Numbered from the stretch's first letter, positions 1-9,961 are shown. The stretch: 64,000 bases of DNA from Bacteroidota bacterium (GCA_004295015.1 SHNE01000025.1:1-64000), one strand, 5' to 3'. Notes: generated by a model not told the origin, from the letters alone. Numbers and translations are program-made.

Positions 1-93
1 ATGTATAAAGAACAAAAAATTCGGAAATTGAAATCAACAGCTTCAAGACTGGGTTTCAATGTAATAGAACGAGAGCGAACTCAAGTTACTTAA
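1..93 (+). CDS. C-terminal part of an unrecognised ORF (5' end possibly outside window)
   Basis: Frame 1 is open from the first base to a TAA at 91-93 and reads a basic 30-residue peptide with a core RKLKSTASRLGFNVIERE. It begins with an ATG at base 1, but this may simply be an internal Met of a longer gene that starts upstream. Short basic tails of the form 'xLKxxAxxLGFxxx' occur at the ends of some IS transposases, and the 77-bp repeat starts 3 bp after the stop, so a mobile-element remnant is possible. This is inference; the family is not recognised. Confidence 0.25.
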   Translation: MYKEQKIRKLKSTASRLGFNVIERERTQVT

Positions 94-95
94 GA

Positions 96-172
96 GGAAA
101 AAAGTGAGAAGGGTTTAGTGAACAGTAAGGGCACGTGTGAAATGGTAGTCTGGAACTAGACGGCTAAACCTA
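96..172 (+). repeat. 77-bp dispersed repeat, copy 1
   Basis: The reverse complement of these 77 bases recurs at 24065-24141 with 74 of 77 identities by eye (differences in a 'GGC/GTC' triplet, one neighbouring C/T and one central A/T). Within the element GGTTTAG (112-118) pairs with CTAAACC (164-170), and an inner stem GTCT (148-151) pairs with AGAC (158-161) around a 6-base loop. CACGTG (132-137) is a further palindrome. One of the changes in the other copy turns a G-C pair of the inner stem into G-U when read on this strand. The element may be a mobile-element end or a structured RNA repeat. Confidence 0.7.
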
Positions 173-260
173 TTAATTAAATAACAAGGTTATGATCGGA
201 AATCCTTCATTTGTATGAAACAAAATAAAAACAACTTATCCTAAGTGATATATTCTGTCA

Positions 261-293
261 ATTTTTGAGTGCCATATTCCGGCATTCAAAAAT
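261..293. terminator. Strong hairpin upstream of recQ, possible terminator
   Basis: A 13-bp stem (261-273 with 281-293, one G-T pair) surrounds a 7-base loop. The stem is flanked by A/T-rich sequence and followed by ATTTCTTTC rather than a clean T-run. It could end transcription from the upstream ORF or repeat. The remaining bases up to 380 show nothing else I can name. Confidence 0.4.
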
Positions 294-403
294 ATTTCTT
301 TCAAAGCTTATCTTAATAATTGCTGCATAAAATAATTCACAGCATTTATGAGTGAATCTTTTCTGTAATTGGGCTAAGCGTAATTTTGAACTACCTTGCA
401 GGC

Positions 404-2587
404 ATGAATTCTCATGACTTACTAAAAAAATATTTTGGATACGATTCCTTTCGACCCGGACAGGAAAACGTTATTGACCACGTCCTGGCTAAAAAGGATT
501 GCCTTGTATTGATGCCAACCGGTGGAGGGAAATCATTATGCTTTCAAATTCCTGCACTGATAAAAGATGGCACGGCAATAGTGATTTCTCCCTTGATTGC
601 GCTAATGAAAGATCAGGTAGATGCACTTTGCCTGAATGGAGTACCTGCTGCCTATTTAAATTCATCACAAAGTTCGGCAGAACAACAAGTGGTTTTGCAA
701 AGGCTGGAATCGGGTGAACTGAAATTACTTTATTTAGCACCCGAAAGACTGAGTGCACAGAATAATTCTCTTTTACACCTCTTTAAAGACTTAAAGATTT
801 CTCTGTTCGCCATAGATGAATCGCATTGCATAAGTCATTGGGGACATGATTTCCGACCTGACTATCTTACCTTGGGAAAGCTAAAAGAATTATTCCCGGG
901 CGTCCCCTTGATTGCATTAACCGCTACGGCTGACAATCAAACACGTGCCGACATTTTGCATCAACTTGGAATCAATAATGCGAAAACATTTGTGTCAAGC
1001 TTCAACAGAACAAATCTGCGATATATTGTCGAGCCAAAAGATGATTATTATAATAAACTAACAGACTTTCTGAATCAAAGAAAAAATGAAAGTGGAATCA
1101 TCTATTGTTTATCAAGACAAAATACGGAAGACCTTGCCGAAAAACTGAGGCAGGAAGGATTTCAAGCCGAGGCTTATCACGCAGGTTTGGAAAACAAATT
1201 ACGCGCCAAACGTCAGGAACAGTTTAAGCTTAACGATGCAGGAATTATGGTAGCCACTATTGCATTTGGTATGGGAATAGACAAATCAAATGTGCGATTT
1301 GTTGTGCATACACATTTGCCTAAAAATATAGAAAGCTATTATCAGGAAACAGGCAGGGCGGGCAGAGACGGCTTGGCAAGTGATGTTGTTTTGTATTATT
1401 CATCGGGGGATGTAGGAAAACTGAGAAAGTTCATTGATGTCGAAGGGAATTCGAAGCAGACAAAAATAATGACTAAAAAGCTTCAACAAATGTCTGACTA
1501 TTGTGAAAGCAAGGTCTGCAGAAGAAGTTTTTTGTTAGGCTATTTTGATGAAACACTGAACGAGCCTTGCAACAATTGTGATGTTTGTTTAAATACCTCG
1601 GAGACTCCAACCTTTGACGGTACAATCATTGCGCAGAAATTACTAAGTGCAGTAATCCGACTAAAGGAAAAATACGGCACAGGATACCTTATAGATTTTT
1701 TGAAAGGGTCAGAATCAAAAAAAATAAAGGAAGAACATCGCAGGCTTCCAACCTTTGGAAAAGGCACTGAGCATAGCAGAGACGAATGGAAAGAATGGAT
1801 AAGGCATCTGATAAACCTGGGATACCTGCAACAAAGTCAGGGTGAATACACCTTACTGCAACTTACATCAAAGTCAAGGTCTGTGCTCTATGATGGAGAA
1901 AAAATTCAACTTCCTATAATTGCAAGCAAGAAAGAAGCCAGAGAAAAAAGAGCAAGCAAGGATTCCGGCATATCCGTTAACTATGACAAAGAGTTATTCG
2001 ATATTCTTCGTGCATGCCGCTTAGAGCTGGCAAGTAGTCTGCAACTCCCTCCCTACATTATTTTCCCTGACTCAACACTTGCGGAATTAAGTACCTTTTA
2101 TCCTCAGAATACAGAAGAACTTGCCGGTATCTCAGGATTTGGACAAGTAAAACTGGAAAAGTACGGGGCGGTGTTTTTGAAAGTACTTGTTGATTACTGT
2201 AAGCCGAAAGGAATACAATCGAAAATGAGTGAGAAAAAATCAAAATCATCCATTTCGCCGGAGAAAAAAAGAGAAAAAACAAATGCTACCAAACTTGAAA
2301 CACTTGCACTCTTTCAACATGGTAAAAGTATTGAAAGTATTGCCGAAGAGAGAAAGCTGGCAGTATCAACCGTAGCCTCTCACCTGACACATTTCGTATT
2401 AACCGGTGAATTAAATGTGTTAAAATTTATTTCGAAAGAAAAACTAAAGATCGTTCAGGAAACAATTCAGGAACACGGAACAGAATCTGCCGGGTTAATT
2501 AAAGTAAAACTTGGTGAAGACTTTTCCTATCTTGAAATTAATGCTGCCATTAATTATTACCTGAAGAACCGGGTAAAGGCAGACTAA
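404..2587 (+). CDS. recQ: ATP-dependent DNA helicase RecQ
   Basis: 3'-5' DNA helicase of recombination and fork repair, acting in the cytoplasm. From the ATG at 404 the protein has 727 residues. Visible motifs are Walker A GGGKS (about 40-44), DESH box (138-141), motif VI QETGRAGRDG (314-323), the zinc-binding cysteines of the RQC region (C372, C389, C392, C395), an HRDC domain (about 519-605) and a C-terminal helix-turn-helix segment (about 635-727) with 'SIESIAEERKLAVSTVASHL', as in long Bacteroidota RecQ proteins. An in-frame TTG at 386 gives a longer frame, but it overlaps a TAATTTTG (381-388) that resembles the Bacteroidota -7 element, so the ATG at 404 is preferred. The gene is complete and appears monocistronic, convergent with the DUF493 gene. 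Confidence 0.96.
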   Translation: MNSHDLLKKYFGYDSFRPGQENVIDHVLAKKDCLVLMPTGGGKSLCFQIPALIKDGTAIVISPLIALMKDQVDALCLNGVPAAYLNSSQSSAEQQVVLQRLESGELKLLYLAPERLSAQNNSLLHLFKDLKISLFAIDESHCISHWGHDFRPDYLTLGKLKELFPGVPLIALTATADNQTRADILHQLGINNAKTFVSSFNRTNLRYIVEPKDDYYNKLTDFLNQRKNESGIIYCLSRQNTEDLAEKLRQEGFQAEAYHAGLENKLRAKRQEQFKLNDAGIMVATIAFGMGIDKSNVRFVVHTHLPKNIESYYQETGRAGRDGLASDVVLYYSSGDVGKLRKFIDVEGNSKQTKIMTKKLQQMSDYCESKVCRRSFLLGYFDETLNEPCNNCDVCLNTSETPTFDGTIIAQKLLSAVIRLKEKYGTGYLIDFLKGSESKKIKEEHRRLPTFGKGTEHSRDEWKEWIRHLINLGYLQQSQGEYTLLQLTSKSRSVLYDGEKIQLPIIASKKEAREKRASKDSGISVNYDKELFDILRACRLELASSLQLPPYIIFPDSTLAELSTFYPQNTEELAGISGFGQVKLEKYGAVFLKVLVDYCKPKGIQSKMSEKKSKSSISPEKKREKTNATKLETLALFQHGKSIESIAEERKLAVSTVASHLTHFVLTGELNVLKFISKEKLKIVQETIQEHGTESAGLIKVKLGEDFSYLEINAAINYYLKNRVKAD

Positions 2588-2622
2588 ATGGGCTTTGAAA
2601 TTAATAACAAGGAGAAAAACAC

Positions 2623-2898
2623 TTAGAAAGCCATTAAGCCTTCGATAGTTTCCATTTCCTTATACTTATCAATAATGGAATCGGCACTCAGCATCACCTC
2701 TTTGGCAGTAATGCTTATATATTTGCCGTTAGCAGATTCTTTTTGAGTTATTACAGATTGATCCGTAAATTTGGATCTAACCAAAGCGAGATTTTTATTG
2801 TCTGCCGGGATAATAAACTTGAACATGTAAACAAGAGGCCAGACTTCATTCTTCTCAAGCTCGGCTTTTAAATTCTTGTATTTATCTTCGTTATTCAT
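2623..2898 (-). CDS. DUF493 family protein (YbeD-like)
   Basis: A protein of 91 residues from the ATG at 2898; an upstream ATG at 2922 would add eight residues and is less likely. The pattern 'EVWPLVYMFKFIIP' followed by 'KYISITAKEVMLSADSIIDKY' is the usual form of Bacteroidota DUF493 proteins, small ferredoxin-like alpha/beta folds related to E. coli YbeD. The molecular role of the family is not established; an allosteric/regulatory binding role has been suggested from the fold. It is transcribed divergently from the S4-domain gene, with 51 bp between the starts. Confidence 0.82.
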   Translation of the reverse strand: MNNEDKYKNLKAELEKNEVWPLVYMFKFIIPADNKNLALVRSKFTDQSVITQKESANGKYISITAKEVMLSADSIIDKYKEMETIEGLMAF

Positions 2899-2949
2899 CG
2901 CATCAAGATAAATAATATTCATCTTGTTCTAAAATTTATCAGTAAAAAA

Positions 2950-3156
2950 ATGGAGCTCTTCAAAATTAAAGGTGAGTATATTCACCTCAACCAATTACTA
3001 AAGATGATGGGATGGGCCCATAGTGGTGCAGAGTCAAATGCAATTATTGAGAGTGGTGAAGTAAAAGTAAACGGGGAAGTGGAATTACGAAAAAGAAATA
3101 AAATAAAAGTTGGTTTTGAAATTGAATTCAAGGGAGAAATGGTTAAAATAGAATGA
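2950..3156 (+). CDS. Small S4-domain RNA-binding protein (YbcJ-like)
   Basis: A protein of 68 residues made almost entirely of one S4 RNA-binding domain. 'YIHLNQLLKMMGWAHSGAES' followed by 'AIIESGEVKVNGEVELRKRNKI' is the typical alpha-L motif in which the 'GEVKVNGE' turn contacts RNA. Stand-alone S4 proteins of this size (YbcJ/YaaA type) are thought to bind structured RNA, probably ribosomal, but no enzymatic domain is present. The ATG at 2950 is the only reasonable start. It precedes the AraC-type gene by 87 bp on the same strand. Confidence 0.88.
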   Translation: MELFKIKGEYIHLNQLLKMMGWAHSGAESNAIIESGEVKVNGEVELRKRNKIKVGFEIEFKGEMVKIE

Positions 3157-3243
3157 ATTATACACTTTGAAAAACACTATCTATATTAATTGCAAATTCA
3201 GGACTTTCACTAATCAAACAATACAAACAATCCGACTTCTGTC

Positions 3244-4125
3244 TTGACAAAACTAATCCCTTCATTCAATTTCACCAAGCAACTCAAAGAGAGCCTGGGA
3301 TTTTCATTGACTAATCTCGAGGAAAGCTATTCGGGCTACAATGCGGCACTTCCCCACAGGCATAAATACTATGAGATTTTATTTTTTAATCACAGCGGAG
3401 GAGTTCACGAAATTGATTTTAACACATATCCGATAAAGGCAAAATCAATACACTTTGTTTCGCCGGAACAAGTACACTTGTTGCAAAGAGATAAAAGAGT
3501 AACAGGCTATGTACTTTCATTCACCAATGATTTTCTCCTGGAATCTGATTCAGGTATATTATTTTTAGACCAACTGGGGTTTTTCAATAATCCCTATTCA
3601 AGTCCTGTTTCCCAATTAAAAGAAAAGCAGGATATAAAAGACTGTGAGTTTCTGATCAATAAAATACAGACTGAATATTTTTCAAAGAATCCGGACAAGA
3701 AACCGGCACTTCAATCCTGGTTGAAACTATTTTTGATACACTGTAAAAGACTTCACAAGGAACCCGGGCAAAAAGAAGGCTATGTAAAAACAAAGTCCGA
3801 TATCACTCTTAACTTTAAAAAGCTTTTAGAAATACACTTTCGAAATGTCAAAAGCGTCAGCGAATATGCAGGCAAACTCAGCATCACAGCCGGACATCTT
3901 AGTGAGACGATTCAAAAGGATACAGGAAAAACAGCGGGTGAGTTTATTCACGATCGGATAATACTGGAAGCAAAAAGACTATTGTACCACTCGAAAAAAA
4001 GCATAAAAGAAATTGCAGCAGAACTCAATTACGAGGACCCGTCTTATTTCAGCAAGTTTTTTAAAACACATTCCGGCAGTAGTCCTGAACAGTTCAGAAA
4101 AGATATCCGTGAAAAGTACCATTGA
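3244..4125 (+). CDS. AraC family transcriptional regulator
   Basis: A 293-residue DNA-binding regulator. The N-terminal half looks like a cupin sensor: 'LPHRHKYYEILFF' (about 37-48) with H38 and H40, followed by beta-rich sequence. The C-terminal 100 residues form the double helix-turn-helix of the family: 'SVSEYAGKLSITAGHLSETI' and 'SIKEIAAELNYEDPSYFSKF', ending 'GSSPEQFRK'. The frame is closed by a stop at 3211 and has no early ATG, so the start is the TTG at 3244. The effector is unknown. The following gene begins 68 bp downstream, so it may be a target or part of the same transcript. Confidence 0.92.
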   Translation: MTKLIPSFNFTKQLKESLGFSLTNLEESYSGYNAALPHRHKYYEILFFNHSGGVHEIDFNTYPIKAKSIHFVSPEQVHLLQRDKRVTGYVLSFTNDFLLESDSGILFLDQLGFFNNPYSSPVSQLKEKQDIKDCEFLINKIQTEYFSKNPDKKPALQSWLKLFLIHCKRLHKEPGQKEGYVKTKSDITLNFKKLLEIHFRNVKSVSEYAGKLSITAGHLSETIQKDTGKTAGEFIHDRIILEAKRLLYHSKKSIKEIAAELNYEDPSYFSKFFKTHSGSSPEQFRKDIREKYH

Positions 4126-4193
4126 TGCCATCATATTTCCGTTTACAGATAGAATTGTATACCGATCTTGCATCAGAATTAAAAAAAATTGTC

Positions 4194-5963
4194 ATGAAAA
4201 AAATTTACAATTCTATTCTACTGCTTATCGCAGTGCTGTCAAATTTATCGTCTTCAGCTCAACAGAATCCGGTTTGGATTCAAAATTTAAACACCCTTCC
4301 GGATTCCGCATACTTATTCCCTGTAAAAACAATGACGGATCTTAACGACAATGTGATTACGCTGAGCACCTATTACAAACTCATTCCACCCTCCGCATAT
4401 ATTTATAAAGTAGTCATGAATAAATTTGACTCATCAGGAAATTTATTATGGACCCTGGATTTTGATAATGGCGGCAGTGGGAAGCCACGGGGATTCGATA
4501 TGGTTGTGGACTATTCAGGAAACTCTTACATCGCAGGGGGATTTACGGATAATCAATACCTCAAACCCATGCTATTAAAAGTAAGTGATGCCGGCTCAGT
4601 CATATGGATGCGCGATTCGGCAAACAATTTTAATACCAGTGAGTTTGAACAAATACTTATTAAAAACGACTTCCTATACCTAAGATGTAATTCGGGGGTA
4701 GCAGTCTTCGACAACAATGGCAACGAACAATGGTCCGAAGCCAGAACTTCTGTTAGCATGGCTGTCGACAATTTAGGCAGAATGCTGGTATCTACATTTC
4801 CGAATCCAACAGAAACTATTATCCGCTATAACACAAATGGAACAATTGATTTTTCAGACAGCAGTATTGTAGCAGACCGTATAACGATTGATTACAATAA
4901 CAATATATATCTGCTTGCGCAATGGTCAAATTATAATCTTGCAAAGCACGACAGCAGCGGAGTATTTCAATGGTGGACTGATGCATTTCCACAAAATCTA
5001 AGCTTTGGTGATCAGGGATTAAAATTGCTTGTTGATTATGAAAATAACATTCTATTGGTTGGCCTAGCAGATACCATGTACAAATATCGTCCGGATGGTT
5101 CCCGTATATGGATGAAGCCTATGAATGGACTTGACAGTTATATTATTGATGCCCAAATTGTAAATTCCAACTTTCTTTGTGTTGTCGGTTCTCCTCCAAC
5201 ATTTGTTCCATCAATCAAAGTTTCAATGTTTGATCTAAATGGAACAGAGGTTTGGTCCGGCGTTCATCAGGCAAATGTAAATCAGGAGTTTGCTGTCAGT
5301 CTTGCAGCGAGTGGTGAGGGCATTTATATTCTTGAAGACAGTATGTCCGGCAGCTCCTTATTAAAATTCGACGCCCCATGGAATTCCGGCAATATTGACT
5401 ATAATTTATTATGTGTTGATAGTGTATGGTATGAGCCGGGAAATCCTCAATTGGTTAATATCCGGGTCTTCAATGGAAATTTCGCTCACCTAAACTACCC
5501 CTCAATTCAAATGGTCTCTGCAAACGGTGACACGATTAGCAATCTCTCAAACATGGTAAATTTCTTTGCACATATTGGCAATCATTATTTAATTTATCAG
5601 GACAGCATTATCCAATCCGGAATAACTGATTTTAGTAATCACAGCTTTGCCATGAGTGAAGGATTCGGTGATACCATAGTTGGTATCGGATGGTGTGCAA
5701 CTGTTGATGTCAATAATCCGGATGCTAACAAGGCCATTCTTTATCCCAATCCGGCATCCAATAATTTAACAATAAAATTTCGAGAAAACTGTCAGAATTG
5801 CGAATTGGAGATTTTTTCACGCGAAGGAAAGCTTTACGTCGAAGAAAAAATGACCAATGAAATAAATGTCAACATGAATATCGAATCATTACCGGCGGGA
5901 TTGTATATTCTTAAGATTAAAAACCAAAAGGGCTTACACTATTTTCGTTTTGTAAAAATCTAG
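4194..5963 (+). CDS. T9SS type A cargo with propeller-like repeats
   Basis: A secreted protein of 589 residues from the ATG at 4194, where a clear signal peptide begins (MKKIYNSILLLIAV, ending SSSAQ). The frame extends to 4122 but the extra 24 residues lack signal character. The body contains recurring strands such as 'KFDSSGNLLWTLDF', 'DYSGNSYIAGGFT' and 'KYRPDGSRIWMK', as in Bacteroidota SBBP/PQQ-like beta-propellers. The last 75 residues (YPNPASNNLTIKF to 'YFRFVKI') are a T9SS type A sorting domain, so export and surface attachment or release through T9SS are expected. The same plan is seen in the 55910-57415 gene. No catalytic site was recognised. Confidence 0.85.
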   Translation: MKKIYNSILLLIAVLSNLSSSAQQNPVWIQNLNTLPDSAYLFPVKTMTDLNDNVITLSTYYKLIPPSAYIYKVVMNKFDSSGNLLWTLDFDNGGSGKPRGFDMVVDYSGNSYIAGGFTDNQYLKPMLLKVSDAGSVIWMRDSANNFNTSEFEQILIKNDFLYLRCNSGVAVFDNNGNEQWSEARTSVSMAVDNLGRMLVSTFPNPTETIIRYNTNGTIDFSDSSIVADRITIDYNNNIYLLAQWSNYNLAKHDSSGVFQWWTDAFPQNLSFGDQGLKLLVDYENNILLVGLADTMYKYRPDGSRIWMKPMNGLDSYIIDAQIVNSNFLCVVGSPPTFVPSIKVSMFDLNGTEVWSGVHQANVNQEFAVSLAASGEGIYILEDSMSGSSLLKFDAPWNSGNIDYNLLCVDSVWYEPGNPQLVNIRVFNGNFAHLNYPSIQMVSANGDTISNLSNMVNFFAHIGNHYLIYQDSIIQSGITDFSNHSFAMSEGFGDTIVGIGWCATVDVNNPDANKAILYPNPASNNLTIKFRENCQNCELEIFSREGKLYVEEKMTNEINVNMNIESLPAGLYILKIKNQKGLHYFRFVKI

Positions 5964-6030
5964 TTTACTGAAAGCTATTGGGGTTTAAAATCAGACCGAT
6001 CAGCTGCCGGAAAATTCAGAGATTCGGATA

Positions 6031-6079
6031 AAATGCCATCTTGTTCAATCCGCTGTTAAGGATTGTCAGGATGGCATTT
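6031..6079. other. Two-step hairpin in the 300-bp gap 5964-6263
   Basis: AAATGCCATC (6031-6040) is the exact reverse complement of GATGGCATTT (6070-6079). Inside it CAATCC (6046-6051) pairs with GGATTG (6060-6065). No T-run follows, so this is not a typical intrinsic terminator; it may still separate the two flanking cargo genes or act in the leader. The rest of the gap is A/T-rich with no gene. Confidence 0.45.
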
Positions 6080-6263
6080 AACATAGGCCACACTCGATTT
6101 TTGCTTTAATGTCCCTATTCTCACTTGGCATTAACATTGGATTGAATCTTTCTAACATATTACTTGACTATTAAGCAATAAGAGTCGACCTTGTTCTAAA
6201 ATCCGGAATTATTTCTTATCTTATTTTTTCTTCAATACTAAGAGCACATTTTTTTCTCGCAAT

Positions 6264-9200
6264 ATGAAAATACGCATTCTTCTGTTTTTCTATTTGTTGC
6301 TTAACCTCTCAAGCTCGAGAGGTCAGATTGTTATAAATGAAATTATGAGCAATAATATCAGCGTGATTCTCGATGAGGACGAGGATTATTCCGATTGGAT
6401 CGAATTATACAATGCAGGGAGTTCCGCCGTCAATTTGAACAACTACGCTTTATCCGATGATATTGATTCACTTTCGAAGTGGACATTTCCTAGCAGAACC
6501 CTGAATGCAGGAAGCTTTCTTACCATATGGTGTTCAGGTAAAAATAAAAAAGGCAGCATTTTACACAGTAATTTTTCGATCAAGGCCTCAGGAGAAACAA
6601 TTTTTCTTTCAGACAATAACGGCACCGTTATTGAAAACATTGCATTGGGATTTCTTCCTGCCGATCAAAGCTTTGGTCGGATTACCGATGGCAATTCAAC
6701 ATTGGCATATCTATCCCACCCGACATTTTCAGTAAGCAATAATTCAACAAGCATCATTAGCGGTGCTATATCTTCTCTTCCCGAATTTAGTATTCCAGGA
6801 GGGATGTACGCGAATCCACAAATCATAAGCTTATCATGTACGGATCCCGGTTGTGTAGTTCGCTATACGACAGATGGATCTGAACCAACAGAAAATAGCC
6901 CGGCATATACAAACCCAATTTTGGTTCAGAGCCGTGTAGGAGAAGCGAATTATTATTCAGCAATTCGTACAACTTATGCTTTGCACAGTTACATTCCTCC
7001 CTGGAATCCACCATTAGGAGAAGTATACAAATGCAATATTATAAGAGCACGCATTTTTAAAAACGGATATTTTCCGGGACCTATACAAACCTATTCATAC
7101 TTCATAGATCCGGGCATTTTTACCCGTTACGGAAATCTGCCTGTTTTGTCATTGGTTTCGGATCCAAAGCATTTGTTTAATGACACAAGCGGAATCTATG
7201 TGCCCGGTCTGACTTATCAGACAACTCAATATTATGGTAACTATTACAAAGGGTGGAAGAAACCGGTAAATATTGAAATGTATAATCCGGGAGGTCATAC
7301 AGCTTTCAATGGAAATTTTAAATTAAGCATTGCGGGAGAAAGCACACAATCAAGTCCTCAAAAAGGATTGAACATAAATGCCTCTTCAGATTATGGTATG
7401 TCTAAAATCACGTATCCGATTTTTGAAAATACGGAAGGCAAGGCAAAATACCTTCAGGAGTTTGACAAAATAAAAATCCGATCCTGGGGATCAGTTCGAG
7501 GTAAGACATTAATTCAAGACGCATTCTGCAATTCCTTCATGACGGAGACGAACCTTGATTATGCGGCATACCGTCCTTGTGTTGTTTTTATTAATGGAGA
7601 ATACTGGGGATTTCATGAGATTCGTGAAAGAAATCGAAACGAAGACTATTACGAGTCACATTATTTTGTAGATAAAAACAATCCCGGATTTGATATTCTA
7701 AATGGTGGCTCAAATGCTGTAGCTGTTGGAGATGCTGTTCATTGGGATAACATGATGAATTTTATGAATACAAATCCCATAAACGATTCAGCGAATTATG
7801 CCTATGTGAAAACTCAGATGGATATGGAAAACTTCATGCTGTATTATATGTTCAGCATCTATTTTTCGCGTGGCGACTGGCCGGATCAGAACGAAGCAAA
7901 GTGGCGTATAAAAACTCCCGGATCAAAATGGAAATGGATTCAATGGGACATGGACAATACGGTTGCCGACTACCTCAATCCATGGTTTGACACCTTCGAA
8001 CAAGCATTAGTAGGGAATGCTTTTTATGGACCTTCAGATATCCTGGTCAAACTAATTCAAAATCAGGAATTCGAAAACAATTTTATTAATCTGTTTGCGG
8101 ATTATATGAATAGCGCCTTTCTCCCTCCTGTCGCCAAAGGAAATCTGAATAAAATAACAGGGGAGCTTCTACCCTATATGCAGGAGTATCAGGATCGCTG
8201 GCAGCTAAACTACAGAATACTATTTCAATTAGACAGTATGGCCTGGTGGCTTGAACAAAGGCCAGGGTTTGTAAAAGAAGATATCCTTAATGATTTTGGA
8301 ATAAGTGACACTCTGCACATCACCTTAAATGTTTCAGACACAAGCCATGGCAATATTAAAATCAACACTCTACTCCTTGACTACAAAACAAAGAGAGTTA
8401 CGGCATCTACTTATCCATGGAGAGGAACTTATTTCGAGAATGTGCCTTTCCCCTTAACTGCCATAGCCAAGCCTGGTTATCGTTTTATTAAATGGCTTCC
8501 GGGCAATGACACATCCACAACTATTTTCTGCAATCTGACGCAAGACACTTCACTGGTAGCCCTGTTTGACATTGACACGAATTATATTCCGAAGACAAAA
8601 CCGGTCATCAATGAATTAATGTCAAATAATACTTCAACTATTGCCGACAACTATTCAAATTATGACGACTGGCTTGAAATTTATAATCCGGGGAATGACA
8701 CGATTGATCTTGCAGGTTATTTTTTGACAGATAATTTAGTCATGCCTGCACGGTTTATGATTGGCGCCGGAAGCGACAGTACAAAGATCGGCCCTCAACA
8801 GCATTTATTGATATGGTTAGATAATGATACGGAGCAAGGACGCCTCCATGCTTCATTTAAACTAAATTCTTCAGGTGATTTTATCGCCTTGATTGACCCG
8901 GATGGAGAAACTGTCGTTGATTCAGTACGATTCGGTCCTCTTGGGGCAAATGTATCTTTTGGTCGACGATACGATGGTGCGCCACAGTATATTAATTTTA
9001 ACGTATCCACACCCGAGGCAACAAATTGGATATATACCTTTGACAGAATTGTGATCAATGAATTGCAGACAGGCAATTCATCTACTGTGCAGGACAACTT
9101 TGGCGAGTACGAACAATGGATCGAACTTTACAACATTAATTCAGACACAATCGATATAGCAGGTTGGAGAATAACGAATGATCCCGCCGGACAATGGAGT

Positions 9201-9710
9201 TATTTTTTTCCACAAGACAATGATTCTACAAAAATTCCTCCATACGGCTTTGCAATGTTGTGGGCCGATAGTCAGGTACATCAGGGGTTTAATCATTTGA
9301 ATTTTACTTTATCCTCTTCCGGATGCCTGTCACTGATAAAACCGAACAACCAATTAGATGACTCCGTTTGTTATTCTGGTATAACACTAAACCAATCTCA
9401 TGGACGCATCACTGATGGAGATCCATTGTGGATGAATTTCTCAATTCCAACTCCAGATAGTAACAATGTAGATTTGAGTATAGGAATACAACAAATTGCA
9501 GGGAATAAAAATTTGATTTGTTACCCCAATCCGGTCGGCAAAGGAAAAATATATTTCAACAGGTCCATTACATTCAATCTGTATGATGCATTGGGAAGAA
9601 ATCTTGCATTTATTCAAAACAGCCGCAACTTTGATTTCTCAGGCCTGGAAAACGGAGTATATTTCCTGCGAACAATTGACGGGGAATTTGTAAAGATTAT
9701 CAGACAATAA
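6264..9710 (+). CDS. T9SS cargo: lamin-tail domains plus CotH-type kinase fold
   Basis: An exported protein of 1,148 residues. Order: signal peptide (1-21), lamin-tail domain 1 (about 22-160, 'VINEIMSNN' and 'DWIELYNAG'), chitobiase C-terminal-like beta domain (about 170-285, 'VRYTTDGSEPT'), CotH kinase-like region (about 290-560, with 'VFINGEYWGFHEIRERN' and the acidic 'KWIQWDMDNTVADY'), a repeat-like segment, lamin-tail domains 2 and 3 (from about 777 and 929) and a type A sorting domain (about 1085-1148). CotH-fold proteins of spore coats are atypical kinases; here the role is inferred to be extracellular phosphotransfer or simply adhesion. The 45660-52328 product has the same first three domains. 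Confidence 0.87.
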   Translation: MKIRILLFFYLLLNLSSSRGQIVINEIMSNNISVILDEDEDYSDWIELYNAGSSAVNLNNYALSDDIDSLSKWTFPSRTLNAGSFLTIWCSGKNKKGSILHSNFSIKASGETIFLSDNNGTVIENIALGFLPADQSFGRITDGNSTLAYLSHPTFSVSNNSTSIISGAISSLPEFSIPGGMYANPQIISLSCTDPGCVVRYTTDGSEPTENSPAYTNPILVQSRVGEANYYSAIRTTYALHSYIPPWNPPLGEVYKCNIIRARIFKNGYFPGPIQTYSYFIDPGIFTRYGNLPVLSLVSDPKHLFNDTSGIYVPGLTYQTTQYYGNYYKGWKKPVNIEMYNPGGHTAFNGNFKLSIAGESTQSSPQKGLNINASSDYGMSKITYPIFENTEGKAKYLQEFDKIKIRSWGSVRGKTLIQDAFCNSFMTETNLDYAAYRPCVVFINGEYWGFHEIRERNRNEDYYESHYFVDKNNPGFDILNGGSNAVAVGDAVHWDNMMNFMNTNPINDSANYAYVKTQMDMENFMLYYMFSIYFSRGDWPDQNEAKWRIKTPGSKWKWIQWDMDNTVADYLNPWFDTFEQALVGNAFYGPSDILVKLIQNQEFENNFINLFADYMNSAFLPPVAKGNLNKITGELLPYMQEYQDRWQLNYRILFQLDSMAWWLEQRPGFVKEDILNDFGISDTLHITLNVSDTSHGNIKINTLLLDYKTKRVTASTYPWRGTYFENVPFPLTAIAKPGYRFIKWLPGNDTSTTIFCNLTQDTSLVALFDIDTNYIPKTKPVINELMSNNTSTIADNYSNYDDWLEIYNPGNDTIDLAGYFLTDNLVMPARFMIGAGSDSTKIGPQQHLLIWLDNDTEQGRLHASFKLNSSGDFIALIDPDGETVVDSVRFGPLGANVSFGRRYDGAPQYINFNVSTPEATNWIYTFDRIVINELQTGNSSTVQDNFGEYEQWIELYNINSDTIDIAGWRITNDPAGQWSYFFPQDNDSTKIPPYGFAMLWADSQVHQGFNHLNFTLSSSGCLSLIKPNNQLDDSVCYSGITLNQSHGRITDGDPLWMNFSIPTPDSNNVDLSIGIQQIAGNKNLICYPNPVGKGKIYFNRSITFNLYDALGRNLAFIQNSRNFDFSGLENGVYFLRTIDGEFVKIIRQ

Positions 9711-9961
9711 TCGGTTTTCATCGCGCAGCCTTTTCAAATAAGTGAAGAATTGAATGATCCCGGGCATTTATAGCTGCCTTTTAAAGCCCACTCCTTCTTA
9801 TTCATGTGTGACGATGGTCATATTAAAGGCTACAAAATATCATGATCACGAATAAAAATAAATATTTCTAAAATCTTTAAATTTGCCTACAGCTTCTGCG
9901 TTATGCAATCAGGAAGGTTAGCGAGCTATTTTAGAATTAAGAAAACCAAAACACAAACAAA

